Positions 16,001 to 22,939 of a stretch of 64,000 nt of DNA are shown one piece after another (position 1 is the stretch's first letter; each line of letters opens with the position of its first letter). The position numbers and the translations under genes are program-made. This DNA comes from a virus, in IMG/VR virus record IMGVR_UViG_3300006033_000027, positions 1-64,000 of that record; one strand, given 5' to 3'. Under the pieces are notes generated by a model. That model was not told the origin of the DNA, searched no databases, and worked only from the letters and a program-made list of their open reading frames with translations.

Positions 16001-16571
16001 GTGCGAACTCCCCGTGCGTGCTCGTGAGTATTGCTCCAAACACTACAAACGGGCTGTCTACCACGGAGAGATAGAAACTCGAAAGATGACGGTGACCCGG
16101 GACACGCCCCTCATTGAACGGATCATGAATACGGGGTGGGATGAGGTTACTCGTGTCCCGGCCCTGGGTTCTTGCTGGGAGTGGCGTGGTAGGACCGACG
16201 ACAGTGGGTATGGCGTGCTGAAGTTTCACGGATCTGTCAAGCGCCCACATCGAGTTCTCTATGAGGTGGAGAGCGGAGAACCCCTAGGAAACTTGTATGC
16301 GTGCCATCATTGCGATAACCCTAAGTGCATCAACCCGTCACATATCTTTGCCGGGACGCAACGACATAACATGGCGGACATGGTTTCTAAGCGAATTCCG
16401 AAGCGAGGTAATCGACGCCATTCGGAGCGAGACGTGCGGGCCGCGGTCTCTGAGTATCAATCGGGGGGTGTGTCCCAAGCTTCGTTGGAGAGGAATTATG
16501 GGTTTTCATCGGGCACCCTGTCCCGAATCCTTTCCGGGAAAATCTGGGTAGATCTCGACTTGACACCCTAA
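15978..16571 (+). CDS. HNH homing endonuclease with zinc finger
   Basis: About 197 aa, read from GTG 15978 (a TTG follows at 15981). An N-terminal C-x4-C ... C-x2-H finger (CKISEC ... YCSKHYKR) leads to the HNH_3-type core NLYACHHCDNPKCINPSHIF. A C-terminal helix-turn-helix (VSQASLERNYGFSSGTLSRIL) may contact DNA. It overlaps the helicase 3' end by 23 nt, and the helicase end is recoded, as expected if the nuclease target lies there. Confidence 0.85.
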   Translation: MLTCKISECELPVRAREYCSKHYKRAVYHGEIETRKMTVTRDTPLIERIMNTGWDEVTRVPALGSCWEWRGRTDDSGYGVLKFHGSVKRPHRVLYEVESGEPLGNLYACHHCDNPKCINPSHIFAGTQRHNMADMVSKRIPKRGNRRHSERDVRAAVSEYQSGGVSQASLERNYGFSSGTLSRILSGKIWVDLDLTP

Positions 16572-16589
16572 CAATAGGTGTTATAGACT
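16560..16589 (+). promoter_or_regulatory. Sigma70-type promoter for the SprT-like gene block
   Basis: TTGACA with TATAGA at a 16-nt spacing (or TAGACT at 18). The -35 overlaps the last codons of the HNH gene, so the promoter may have arrived with it or been placed next to it. Confidence 0.65.
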
Positions 16590-16619
16590 GACGGCACAAC
16601 GAACAAGAAGGAGGTCCAC

Positions 16620-17288
16620 TTGACTACTGCAACCCTGCCGATCCTGAAGGCCGTAGACCGAGCAATCGCTGCGGTACGGGAGCGTCACCCTGAGATCCCG
16701 GAGATCGTCGCGGTCGTCGGTCAGTCCGGCTTCAAGAAGAACGGCCAGACCCACGGCCACTTCGCCAAAGAGACCTGGCGCCGGGACGAGGATGGCAACG
16801 AGGTCACAATGCACGAGATCATGCTCTCAGGCGAGTCCCTGAAGCGTGGCGCCGAAGCCACCCTGGGAACCATCATCCACGAGTGCGTCCATGCCTACTG
16901 TCACGTCAAGGAAATCCGGGACACCTCCAATCAGGGCCGCTACCACAACAAGCACTTCAAGGAAGCCGCCGAGGACTTCGGGCTCTCGATCTCGAAGGCT
17001 CCGGTCATCGGGTTCAGCGTCACCACCCTGGCGGATGGAACCGCGGAGGAATACGCCGAGGAACTGGCGGATCTCACCGAGGCTCTGACCGCCTGGCGCG
17101 TGCCGAAGCTGAAAGAGGTCGTCAAGGCGACCAAATACGAGATGCAGTGTCGTGACTGCCAGGACCCAGTGATGACCAGCAAGAAGTGGTGGGAGCGCAA
17201 CCGCAGCAACCTGTTCTGCGATTCCGACCGGCATGAGGGCTTCCGTGAGGAAATGGTCCTGCTGGCTGACGGAGAGGAAGTCTACTGA
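16620..17288 (+). CDS. SprT-like zinc metallopeptidase
   Basis: 222 aa. TTG start at 16620 with AAGGAGG 7 nt upstream. The SprT-family zinc site HECVH is at residues 87-91 (TIIHECVHAYCH), and a CRDC ... CDSDRH zinc ribbon closes the C-terminus. Eukaryotic SPRTN relatives degrade DNA-crosslinked proteins; phage members are uncharacterised. It heads a run of small genes to 20304. Confidence 0.85.
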   Translation: MTTATLPILKAVDRAIAAVRERHPEIPEIVAVVGQSGFKKNGQTHGHFAKETWRRDEDGNEVTMHEIMLSGESLKRGAEATLGTIIHECVHAYCHVKEIRDTSNQGRYHNKHFKEAAEDFGLSISKAPVIGFSVTTLADGTAEEYAEELADLTEALTAWRVPKLKEVVKATKYEMQCRDCQDPVMTSKKWWERNRSNLFCDSDRHEGFREEMVLLADGEEVY

Positions 17289-17575
17289 TGGTCAGTTCGT
17301 ATCAGCAACTCGGCGCCGAGTGGGAGATGCACCTGGAGCGGCAGTTCGAGGACTGGATCGAGTACATGGACTCCACGGTGCCGATGCGGGTCTCCGAGTA
17401 CGCGGCGGCGTCGGGTCGAAATCTTGACGTGGACGTGATTCCCAACTATGCTTCCGGAGACGAGATCGAACTGGTCTTATACGAAGACGGCAAAGTGATC
17501 GGAACCTACTACGACGATGACGGCGCCGAGAAGATGTACGAGGACATCGAGTTGCTGACAGGAGTGATCCTATGA
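17288..17575 (+). CDS. Hypothetical acidic protein, 95 aa
   Basis: ATG coupled to the previous stop by a one-base overlap. Acidic, with strand-rich C-terminal half (EIELVLYEDGKVIGTYYDDD). No domain recognised. Confidence 0.65.
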   Translation: MVSSYQQLGAEWEMHLERQFEDWIEYMDSTVPMRVSEYAAASGRNLDVDVIPNYASGDEIELVLYEDGKVIGTYYDDDGAEKMYEDIELLTGVIL

Positions 17576-17679
17576 CCGACAACAAACCCAACACTGACCC
17601 GGTACTGGAGAGCATGATGTATGCGTTCCGGTTGCTGGACGAGGCTCTGGAGCCTCACAACGAGGAAGGAGGCCGTTAG
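17572..17679 (+). CDS. Hypothetical protein, 35 aa
   Basis: 4-nt overlap with the previous gene; ends in AGGAGG, the ribosome site of the next gene. One helix (PVLESMMYAFRLLDEALE). Small but positioned as a real operon member. Confidence 0.5.
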   Translation: MTDNKPNTDPVLESMMYAFRLLDEALEPHNEEGGR

Positions 17680-17681
17680 GC

Positions 17682-18101
17682 ATGAAATTCAAGAAGGTTA
17701 TCACAGGGCTGGTTCTGACCGTCACGGCGGGACTGGGCTTCGCGCTCGCAGGCTGTACCAGTGACGCCGACCGAGCATCACAGAACCTCTCCGTGGCTGC
17801 TGAGCAGTTCGAGGTGAACCGCAGGATCGTGTTCTTCAACGGCATCACCGACCAGTACCTTCTCACCATCGAAGGCCGCTGCTCTGTCGAGACGGGTAAT
17901 TCCATGCTCGCCGGATCTCTGGAAGTGACGTGCAAGCTGGGCGAGAACCAGTACAAGAAGCACTTCCTGGGCCTGAGCGACAACGTTTCGTTCTTCGTAG
18001 AGCAACTGGAAGCGGTCGATGTGAGTGTCTACCACTACCGGGTCATCTTCAAGCCCGAGAACATCGTCCCTGACATCGACCTGGAAACTGGAGAGCAGTG
18101 A
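17682..18101 (+). CDS. Lipoprotein, 139 aa
   Basis: A signal peptide with a lipobox is clear: MKFKKVITGLVLTVTAG followed by ALAGC, so the Cys at about residue 25 would be lipidated and the rest exposed outside the membrane. The mature part is beta-rich. Phage lipoproteins of this kind often block superinfection or decoy receptors; that role is inferred, not shown. AAGGAGG precedes the ATG. Confidence 0.8.
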   Translation: MKFKKVITGLVLTVTAGLGFALAGCTSDADRASQNLSVAAEQFEVNRRIVFFNGITDQYLLTIEGRCSVETGNSMLAGSLEVTCKLGENQYKKHFLGLSDNVSFFVEQLEAVDVSVYHYRVIFKPENIVPDIDLETGEQ

Positions 18102-18241
18102 TGCTTCCGATTTCAGCGCATTGGGACCCGGCTACCCAGAGGTTCGTCTTCATCGTTCGCGGCAGGGAGGTGGCTCGGCTGTCATGGGACGAGGCGAGCA
18201 TCATCTACAGTGATCTCCACGACGAGTTGGGGGCGGGCTGA
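18101..18241 (+). CDS. Hypothetical protein, 46 aa
   Basis: One-base overlaps on both sides. Starts MLPISAHWDPATQRFVFIV, a short beta-hairpin then helix. No function recognised. Confidence 0.55.
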   Translation: MLPISAHWDPATQRFVFIVRGREVARLSWDEASIIYSDLHDELGAG

Positions 18242-18510
18242 TGGCTAAGTTCGATCTGGCTTCGGAGGTGGCCCCGGGACCGGGGCGCCTCTGGAGCGTA
18301 GTGCATCAGCCGAGCAGCCAGAAGACCCCGGTGCGCCTGGAGCTTCGTGAAGCGGCGATCTCGGAGGAAACTCGCCCGGCGCCGCTGTCCATGACCAAGC
18401 TCCTGGGGTACGCGAACACCGTTGCGGATGCCAAGGCTCTGAAGACCACCGCTGAGGAAATCCTCGCCCGCGTGGGCCGTGTCGATGAGTTCGTGGGTGT
18501 GTACCGATGA
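18241..18510 (+). CDS. Hypothetical protein, 89 aa
   Basis: ATG coupled to previous stop; alpha/beta pattern with a basic N-terminus (MAKFDLASEVAPGPGRLWS). No domain recognised. Confidence 0.6.
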   Translation: MAKFDLASEVAPGPGRLWSVVHQPSSQKTPVRLELREAAISEETRPAPLSMTKLLGYANTVADAKALKTTAEEILARVGRVDEFVGVYR

Positions 18511-18671
18511 AAACCATGTCCGCGTATCCCGACGTAACCCGAGTGGAAGTGATCGACGCCTCCGGACGTGCGTTTGTTCGCTACTACAAGGACAAGGGCG
18601 TGACGATCCAACTTCAGGATGAAGGACGGACATTGAAGGTGTTCGCCGGGATTCAGAAGGCCAAATCGTGA
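18507..18671 (+). CDS. Hypothetical protein, 54 aa
   Basis: 4-nt overlaps on both sides. Strand-rich (VEVIDASGRAFVRYYKDKG). Function unknown. Confidence 0.55.
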   Translation: MKTMSAYPDVTRVEVIDASGRAFVRYYKDKGVTIQLQDEGRTLKVFAGIQKAKS

Positions 18672-18937
18672 AGATTACGGCAACGACGCGCTCGGGTACG
18701 GTCTACACCATCGAGAACGGCTACTGGACCAGGACTACCCCCGAAGGCGCGTCCTGGACGGCCCGGTACTGGAGCCTTCGAATTGGGGATCGCGCCACGA
18801 TCACGTCCTGGAGTGATGTCCACCAGTGGCCCCAGACTGAGGTGCCCGAGGTCGGGAAATCCATGTACTTCGACTCGAACAACGACTGGCAGTTGAGCAC
18901 TGAGGTGGTTTCGGTGGAAATTGAGGAAGACGCATGA
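18668..18937 (+). CDS. Hypothetical beta-rich protein, 89 aa
   Basis: GTG start. Begins MKITATTRSGTVYTIENG and resembles a small beta-barrel or sandwich. No family recognised. Confidence 0.6.
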   Translation: MKITATTRSGTVYTIENGYWTRTTPEGASWTARYWSLRIGDRATITSWSDVHQWPQTEVPEVGKSMYFDSNNDWQLSTEVVSVEIEEDA

Positions 18938-19449
18938 TCTTCTGGATTCTTCTGGGTATCGCGGTAGCTGTCCCCGTTGTTGCATTCTTCTACGCGAAAT
19001 TCGAGTCCGGGTGGTGGTCAGAGGCGTTCGTTTTTTCTGGCTGGGCAGTGTTATTCTCCGCTTTCGGATTGGCGGGTGCAACCCTGATTCTCTGGATCGT
19101 TGTTTCTTTCATGCCCAACACCACGTCCGATACACGATATGGGCTGACTGCGCTGGGTACCAATGAACGCACCGGCTGGAGCTTCTTCCTCATTGCAGGT
19201 GGTTCCACTGATGAGACCAAGTTTCAGTATGCGCGAGACGATCACGGCGCCATCTCCATCCTAGAGATCGAGGTATATAGAGCTACGATCTTCGAAGACA
19301 ACGGGCAGTACATGATCGAGAAATCTCAACGATCCGGCTACTGGTGGGCCTTCCCCGGAGCGGTGTCCACTCCACGAACCTCCACTGTGGAGTTCCATGT
19401 CCCAGAAGGGTCGGTCGAACGCGGTTATGACATCAAGGTGGGTGACTGA
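18934..19449 (+). CDS. Membrane protein, 171 aa
   Basis: Two N-terminal transmembrane segments (about residues 1-22 and 32-60), then a soluble beta-rich domain of about 100 residues. Topology suggests the domain lies outside the cell. Function unknown. Confidence 0.65.
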   Translation: MIFWILLGIAVAVPVVAFFYAKFESGWWSEAFVFSGWAVLFSAFGLAGATLILWIVVSFMPNTTSDTRYGLTALGTNERTGWSFFLIAGGSTDETKFQYARDDHGAISILEIEVYRATIFEDNGQYMIEKSQRSGYWWAFPGAVSTPRTSTVEFHVPEGSVERGYDIKVGD

Positions 19450-19571
19450 TGTTTCTCGCTGACGGTGTGAACAATGGAGGGGGCGATTGGGTTGGACTCG
19501 TAGCTCCCCTCGTCATCATCGGGGTGACCATCACCACCATCTTCCTGAGAGCAGTTTCGAGAGATGACTAA
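19449..19571 (+). CDS. Single-pass membrane peptide, 40 aa
   Basis: A hydrophobic segment (WVGLVAPLVIIGVTITTIFL) with a charged C-terminal end. The start overlaps the previous stop and its stop lies inside the next gene. Confidence 0.5.
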   Translation: MFLADGVNNGGGDWVGLVAPLVIIGVTITTIFLRAVSRDD

Positions 19572-19923
19572 GAACCTCTGGCAGACGCGCATTGGCCCCA
19601 TCGAGGCGATGCAATGGCGAGTGGTCAACAAGACCGAGATGGCGGAGTTCACGGGCGAGGAAGTCTACGTCCTGAGTAAGCACAGCGGCAAGGCTGCCCA
19701 CCTCAGACTGCACACCCCCCGTGGGACACTGACTGTTCCCCCGCAGTGGTGGGTCGTCAAGGGACCGGCCTCGTCCGGCTGGTACGCCCTGGCGCCGGAG
19801 GACTTCGACGCGGCCTTCGAGCCGTATGTCGAGCCCACGGAGTCGGTTGAGCCCTACGACCCGTTCAGCCACCTCGCACCCAAGGAGGCACGAGACCTGC
19901 CCAGCGCTATCGTGGAGGCATGA
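19564..19923 (+). CDS. Hypothetical protein, 119 aa
   Basis: Starts MTKNLWQTRIGPIEAMQWRV, a pattern seen in small phage proteins of unknown function. Acidic C-terminus. Overlaps both neighbours. Confidence 0.6.
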   Translation: MTKNLWQTRIGPIEAMQWRVVNKTEMAEFTGEEVYVLSKHSGKAAHLRLHTPRGTLTVPPQWWVVKGPASSGWYALAPEDFDAAFEPYVEPTESVEPYDPFSHLAPKEARDLPSAIVEA

Positions 19924-20144
19924 TGGAACTGATCCCACTGCTGGTTCCCCTGTTCGGGGCCACCGTCCTCATCATCTGGGGGTGGCGGGGTGAGATCCGG
20001 AAGCGTCGGGAAGCGCGGGTGCTGCCCGAAACGCTGGCCGCGGTATCCGAATCATTCAAGAGAGCATCCGATGGTCTTGCAGATCTTACGAAGGCTATGG
20101 AAGCGTTCGGGGTTTCTCTGAAAGAGATCGGGAAGAATGTCTAA
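19920..20144 (+). CDS. Membrane-anchored helical protein, 74 aa
   Basis: Two in-frame ATGs at 19920 and 19923 are equally possible. One N-terminal transmembrane helix followed by a coiled-coil-like region (LAAVSESFKRASDGLADLTK). Function unknown. Confidence 0.6.
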   Translation: MMELIPLLVPLFGATVLIIWGWRGEIRKRREARVLPETLAAVSESFKRASDGLADLTKAMEAFGVSLKEIGKNV

Positions 20145-20304
20145 GGTTCCCCGCATACCCATGAGCATTACGTTCATCACCTCGGACCCCGAGCGTCGGA
20201 AGCTGCTGAAGAAGAACTATCCGAACGCGAAGGCCACCCGCTCCCGGATCACGGCGACGGGCTGGGTGCCCGAGGGTCCGCGCGGGAAGTGGGGCAAATC
20301 GTGA
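20137..20304 (+). CDS. Small basic protein, 55 aa
   Basis: GGAAG before the ATG. Lys/Arg-rich (DPERRKLLKKNYPNAKATRSR). Last gene before the Y RNA array; overlaps the previous gene by 8 nt. Confidence 0.6.
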   Translation: MSKVPRIPMSITFITSDPERRKLLKKNYPNAKATRSRITATGWVPEGPRGKWGKS

Positions 20305-20353
20305 AGCACCAGCAACTCGAAATTTCGATTTCAAATTTTTTCGCAAAAACGAC

Positions 20354-20382
20354 TTGACAAACGGTTTCGTTTCAAATAGAGT
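20354..20382 (+). promoter_or_regulatory. Strong promoter of the Y RNA array
   Basis: TTGACA, exactly 17 nt, then TAGAGT, in an AT-rich setting. Transcription would start near 20389, about 20 nt before the first Y RNA stem. Everything to the Ro60 gene can be read from it. Confidence 0.75.
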
Positions 20383-20409
20383 GTTCATCACCGAAGCAAC
20401 TACATAAAA

Positions 20410-20487
20410 ATTTTCAGCCGGAGTGATCGGGTTATCAATCACACTGTAACTGCGACAAAACACCCGGCCACGCAACTTGCTGAAAAT
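20410..20487 (+). ncRNA. Y RNA-like element A (short form)
   Basis: A 9-bp terminal stem ATTTTCAGC/GCTGAAAAT, then the 19-nt 5' strand (20418-20436) ending GGGTTATC and the opposing 3' strand with AACTTG. Placement of the bulged C after the terminal stem, the 19-nt spacing and GTTATC all match the Ro60-binding strand of animal Y RNAs (human Y1 ends GAGTTATC, with ACTTG on the other strand). The upper stem CGGG/CCCG closes an A-rich loop. No tRNA-like module. Confidence 0.82.
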
Positions 20488-20504
20488 CACAACTACATAA
20501 TGAC

Positions 20505-20634
20505 TTCGAAAGCCGGATTGATCCGGTTATCTCTTGAAAAGAAGTGGTTCTGGGTTCGAATCCCAGTCGGCTCATTGAGTCGGTAGCTCAACGGAAGAGC
20601 ACTAAACGGTCGGGTCTCCCAACTTGCTTTCGAA
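20505..20634 (+). ncRNA. Y RNA-like element B with permuted tRNA-like module
   Basis: Terminal stem TTCGAAAGC/GCTTTCGAA (9 bp), Ro-type 5' strand at 20513-20531 ending CGGTTATC, and AACTTG on the 3' side. Inside is a tRNA-like fold in circularly permuted order: T-arm CTGGG-TTCGAAT-CCCAG (20550-20566), acceptor strand TCGGCTC, a 3-nt loop ATT, acceptor strand GAGTCGG (7 pairs with two G-U), TA, then D-arm GCTC/GAGC (20586-20600). This is the plan of bacterial YrlA RNAs, which mimic tRNA. Confidence 0.88.
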
Positions 20635-20639
20635 AAATC

Positions 20640-20755
20640 GTGGTGGCCGACGAGGTTCGGTTATCGGTAATAGATGGTTCAACTCCACCCGTCCCCGCAT
20701 GGGGACTGATCCCACCCTCAGCGGTGGGCTTCCGGATTTCACACCTTGCCACTAC
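20640..20755 (+). ncRNA. Y RNA-like element C with permuted tRNA-like module
   Basis: Terminal stem GTGGTGGC/GCCACTAC (8 bp, one G-U), Ro-type 5' strand at 20647-20665 ending CGGTTATC, CCTTG on the 3' side. The inner module has a T-loop TTCAACT on a GATGG/CCACC stem (one mismatch), an acceptor-like stem GTCCCC/GGGGAC closed by a GCAT loop (20691-20706), and a D-arm-like stem CCCACC/GGTGGG (20711-20728). Confidence 0.82.
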
Positions 20756-20761
20756 AAATTC

Positions 20762-20822
20762 TTGCGGTCGGAGTCGTCGGGTTATCTTTGGTAAATGTCC
20801 CGGTGCCACCTACTTACCGCAA
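20762..20822 (+). ncRNA. Y RNA-like element D (minimal form)
   Basis: Terminal stem TTGCGGT/ACCGCAA, Ro-type 5' strand at 20768-20786 ending CGGGTTATC, upper stem CGGG/CCCG and TACTT on the 3' side. Only 61 nt, so little more than the Ro-binding stem. Its end is 30 nt before the Ro60 ATG, so it also forms part of that gene's leader. Confidence 0.78.
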
Positions 20823-20852
20823 ATCACACAGAAAGAAGGAGGTTCAGCAACA

Positions 20853-22427
20853 ATGACTGCCAGTGTTCTCCAGGGTATCCGCCCGAATGAAACCGTCCAG
20901 ACCGAGCAGGCCCGGGAAGATCAGGTCAAGAACAACGCCGGGGGTTTCGTCTTCGAGATCAGCCCTCTCCAGCGGTTCCGCCGCTTCCTCATTCTCGGCA
21001 CTGAGGCTTCGACTTACTACCAGTCGGCCCCGGCTCTCTCGCGTGAGAACGCTCAGAACCTCTTCGCCCTGCTCGGATCGGACCACCGCGGCGTGGTCAA
21101 TGAGATCCTGGAGGTCTCCACCAACGGACTCGCTCCCCGGCAGGAGCCCACGCTCTTTGCGTATGCGGCTGCCGTCAGTCCGGAATTCGGCTCGGTCGAG
21201 GACCGCACCTACGCGCTGTCCCTCTTCAACCAGATCGTGCGGACGGGTACCCACCTGTTCACCTTCCTGGGCTTCGTGGAGCAGTTCCGAGGCTGGGGTA
21301 CGGCTCTGCGCCGTGCCGTTGCGGACTGGTATCTCTCGAAGGAGCCGGACAAGCTCGCCTATCAGGTGGTCAAGTACAAGCAGCGCGAGGGTTGGTCCCA
21401 TCGGGATGCCCTGCGTCTGTCCCACCCGAAGGCGGACAACTGGGACACCAACGACATCTTCGGCTACATCACCCAGAACGGTGAGACCAGCAACAGTCTG
21501 ATCGAGGCTGCCCGGGGCGTCCATGACGGTTCGGTGTCGATCTCCGCGGGCATCGAGGCTGGCCTTCCGTGGGAGGCTCTGCCGTCTGAGGCACTGACCG
21601 AAGCGAAGACCTGGGAGGCCCTGCTGGAGCACAACTCCGTGCCCCTTGGCGCCCTGGTCCGACAACTTGGCCGACTGACCAACCTGGATCTGCTGAAGCC
21701 GTTCGCGGACACCAAGAGCACGATCCTGGGGCTGCTGCGTGACGAGCGCAACATCCTGAAGTCGCGCATCCACCCGTTCAACCTGCTCAACGCCTGGTAC
21801 ACCTACCGGAGTGGCCGTGGCTTCCGAGGCAATGCCTCCTGGAACCCGGACGGTGACGTGGTGGCGGCTCTGGAGGCTGCGTTCTACACCTCCTTCCCGA
21901 ACGTCAAGCCCGCGGGGAAGAACACCCTCGTGGCTCTGGACGTGTCCGGCTCGATGGGTTGGGATACGATCAACAACTCGGCCCTGACCCCGCGTGAAGC
22001 GTCGGCAGCAATGGCCCTGGTTACAGTGAAGACGGAGCCGAACACGCATGTGGTTGCGTTCTCGACCTCACTTACTCCGTTGCCCATCGCGTCTGCATCC
22101 ACCCTGGATGAGACACTGCGGATCGTGGACAGCGTTCGAATGGGTGGCACCGATGTCTCCCTGCCGATCCTGTACGCACAGGAGCGTGGTCTCCAGGTGG
22201 ATACCTTCATCAGCTACACGGACAACGAGACGTGGAGCGGTCGGATTCACCCCTACCAGGCCCTCACGCAGTACCGGAAGTCTTCGGGTCGCTTTGCGAA
22301 GAACGTGGTGGTCGGAATGACTGCCACTGGATTCTCCGTGGCGGACCCCCGAGACCCGGGCTCGCTCGATGTGGTCGGCTTCGATTCGTCGGCGCCCTCG
22401 GTGATCTCTGAGTTCTCTCGGGGTTGA
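20853..22427 (+). CDS. rsr: Ro60/Rsr-like TROVE-domain RNA-binding protein
   Basis: 524 aa from the ATG at 20853, which has AAGAAGGAGG upstream; a longer reading from 20544 runs through the Y RNAs and is rejected. The N-terminal two thirds is the helical-repeat TROVE ring that binds Y RNA outside and misfolded RNA ends in its hole. The C-terminal von Willebrand A domain keeps a full MIDAS: DVSGS at residues 363-367, T433 in GGTDVS, D457 in YTDNE. In bacteria Rsr works with exoribonucleases in RNA decay and ribosomal RNA maturation. The four Y RNA elements immediately upstream are its likely partners. Confidence 0.93.
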   Translation: MTASVLQGIRPNETVQTEQAREDQVKNNAGGFVFEISPLQRFRRFLILGTEASTYYQSAPALSRENAQNLFALLGSDHRGVVNEILEVSTNGLAPRQEPTLFAYAAAVSPEFGSVEDRTYALSLFNQIVRTGTHLFTFLGFVEQFRGWGTALRRAVADWYLSKEPDKLAYQVVKYKQREGWSHRDALRLSHPKADNWDTNDIFGYITQNGETSNSLIEAARGVHDGSVSISAGIEAGLPWEALPSEALTEAKTWEALLEHNSVPLGALVRQLGRLTNLDLLKPFADTKSTILGLLRDERNILKSRIHPFNLLNAWYTYRSGRGFRGNASWNPDGDVVAALEAAFYTSFPNVKPAGKNTLVALDVSGSMGWDTINNSALTPREASAAMALVTVKTEPNTHVVAFSTSLTPLPIASASTLDETLRIVDSVRMGGTDVSLPILYAQERGLQVDTFISYTDNETWSGRIHPYQALTQYRKSSGRFAKNVVVGMTATGFSVADPRDPGSLDVVGFDSSAPSVISEFSRG

Positions 22428-22452
22428 CATAGCTCGGTCACCCCGATAGACT
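22424..22452 (+). promoter_or_regulatory. Promoter of whiB-like gene, leaderless
   Basis: TTGACA overlaps the Ro60 stop codon; after exactly 17 nt comes TAGACT, which ends 9 nt before the ATG at 22462. No Shine-Dalgarno fits in between, so the mRNA probably begins at or within 3 nt of the start codon. Confidence 0.78.
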
Positions 22453-22461
22453 CGGGGGACA

Positions 22462-22734
22462 ATGACCGCGACAGACAACTTCATAGAGGCAGCCCGGACA
22501 CAGCGACCAAAGTGCCGGAGTCCCATTGCGAACTTCATCCCGAAGCATAGTCCCTGGGTGGACTACGAACAGGATGAAGCTCCGAGCACCCGAGACGCCG
22601 AACTGCTGTGCGAGGGCTGCCCCCTGAAGGATCTCTGCTACGAGATGGCTGTCGAAAACGGAGAGGAACACGGAATCTGGGGCGGGGTTCGATTCGACCC
22701 CAAGCCACGCAAGAGAAGGAGGAAGAATGGCTAG
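22462..22734 (+). CDS. WhiB-family Fe-S transcription regulator
   Basis: 90 aa with the four Wbl cysteines (C18, C50, C53, C59; the CEGCPLKDLC spacing), the GIWGG turn at 71-75 and a basic C-terminal tail (KPRKRRRKNG). Wbl proteins bind a 4Fe-4S cluster and sit on the primary sigma factor at promoters; phage members such as TM4 WhiBTM4 interfere with host WhiB and cause exclusion. The family is almost confined to actinobacteria and their phages, the best host clue here. Confidence 0.93.
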   Translation: MTATDNFIEAARTQRPKCRSPIANFIPKHSPWVDYEQDEAPSTRDAELLCEGCPLKDLCYEMAVENGEEHGIWGGVRFDPKPRKRRRKNG

Positions 22735-22939
22735 TCAACTACCGTTCAGAAACCCGGATGTGATGCGGGTTCGAGACCACATCTACGACGAGGTTTCCGG
22801 GATCATCGCTGATTACGGAATAGACGAGCCCCCGCTGAATCTGATCGCTTACGCAGTGACCGACCAGCTTCTCTACCGTGACTTCATCCACACCGAGAGT
22901 GTTGTGCAGTATCTCGATGCCCTGGAGAAGAATTCGTGA
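22727..22939 (+). CDS. Hypothetical protein, 70 aa
   Basis: GAAGGAGGAAG ribosome site, ATG inside the whiB end. Helical and acidic (VMRVRDHIYDEVSGIIADYG). No domain recognised. Confidence 0.65.
   Translation: MASQLPFRNPDVMRVRDHIYDEVSGIIADYGIDEPPLNLIAYAVTDQLLYRDFIHTESVVQYLDALEKNS

Noticed and set aside
20544-20852. N-terminal extension of the Ro60 gene
   Set aside because: The frame is open but runs through Y RNA elements; no good composition. The ATG at 20853 has a strong ribosome site and starts the TROVE protein.
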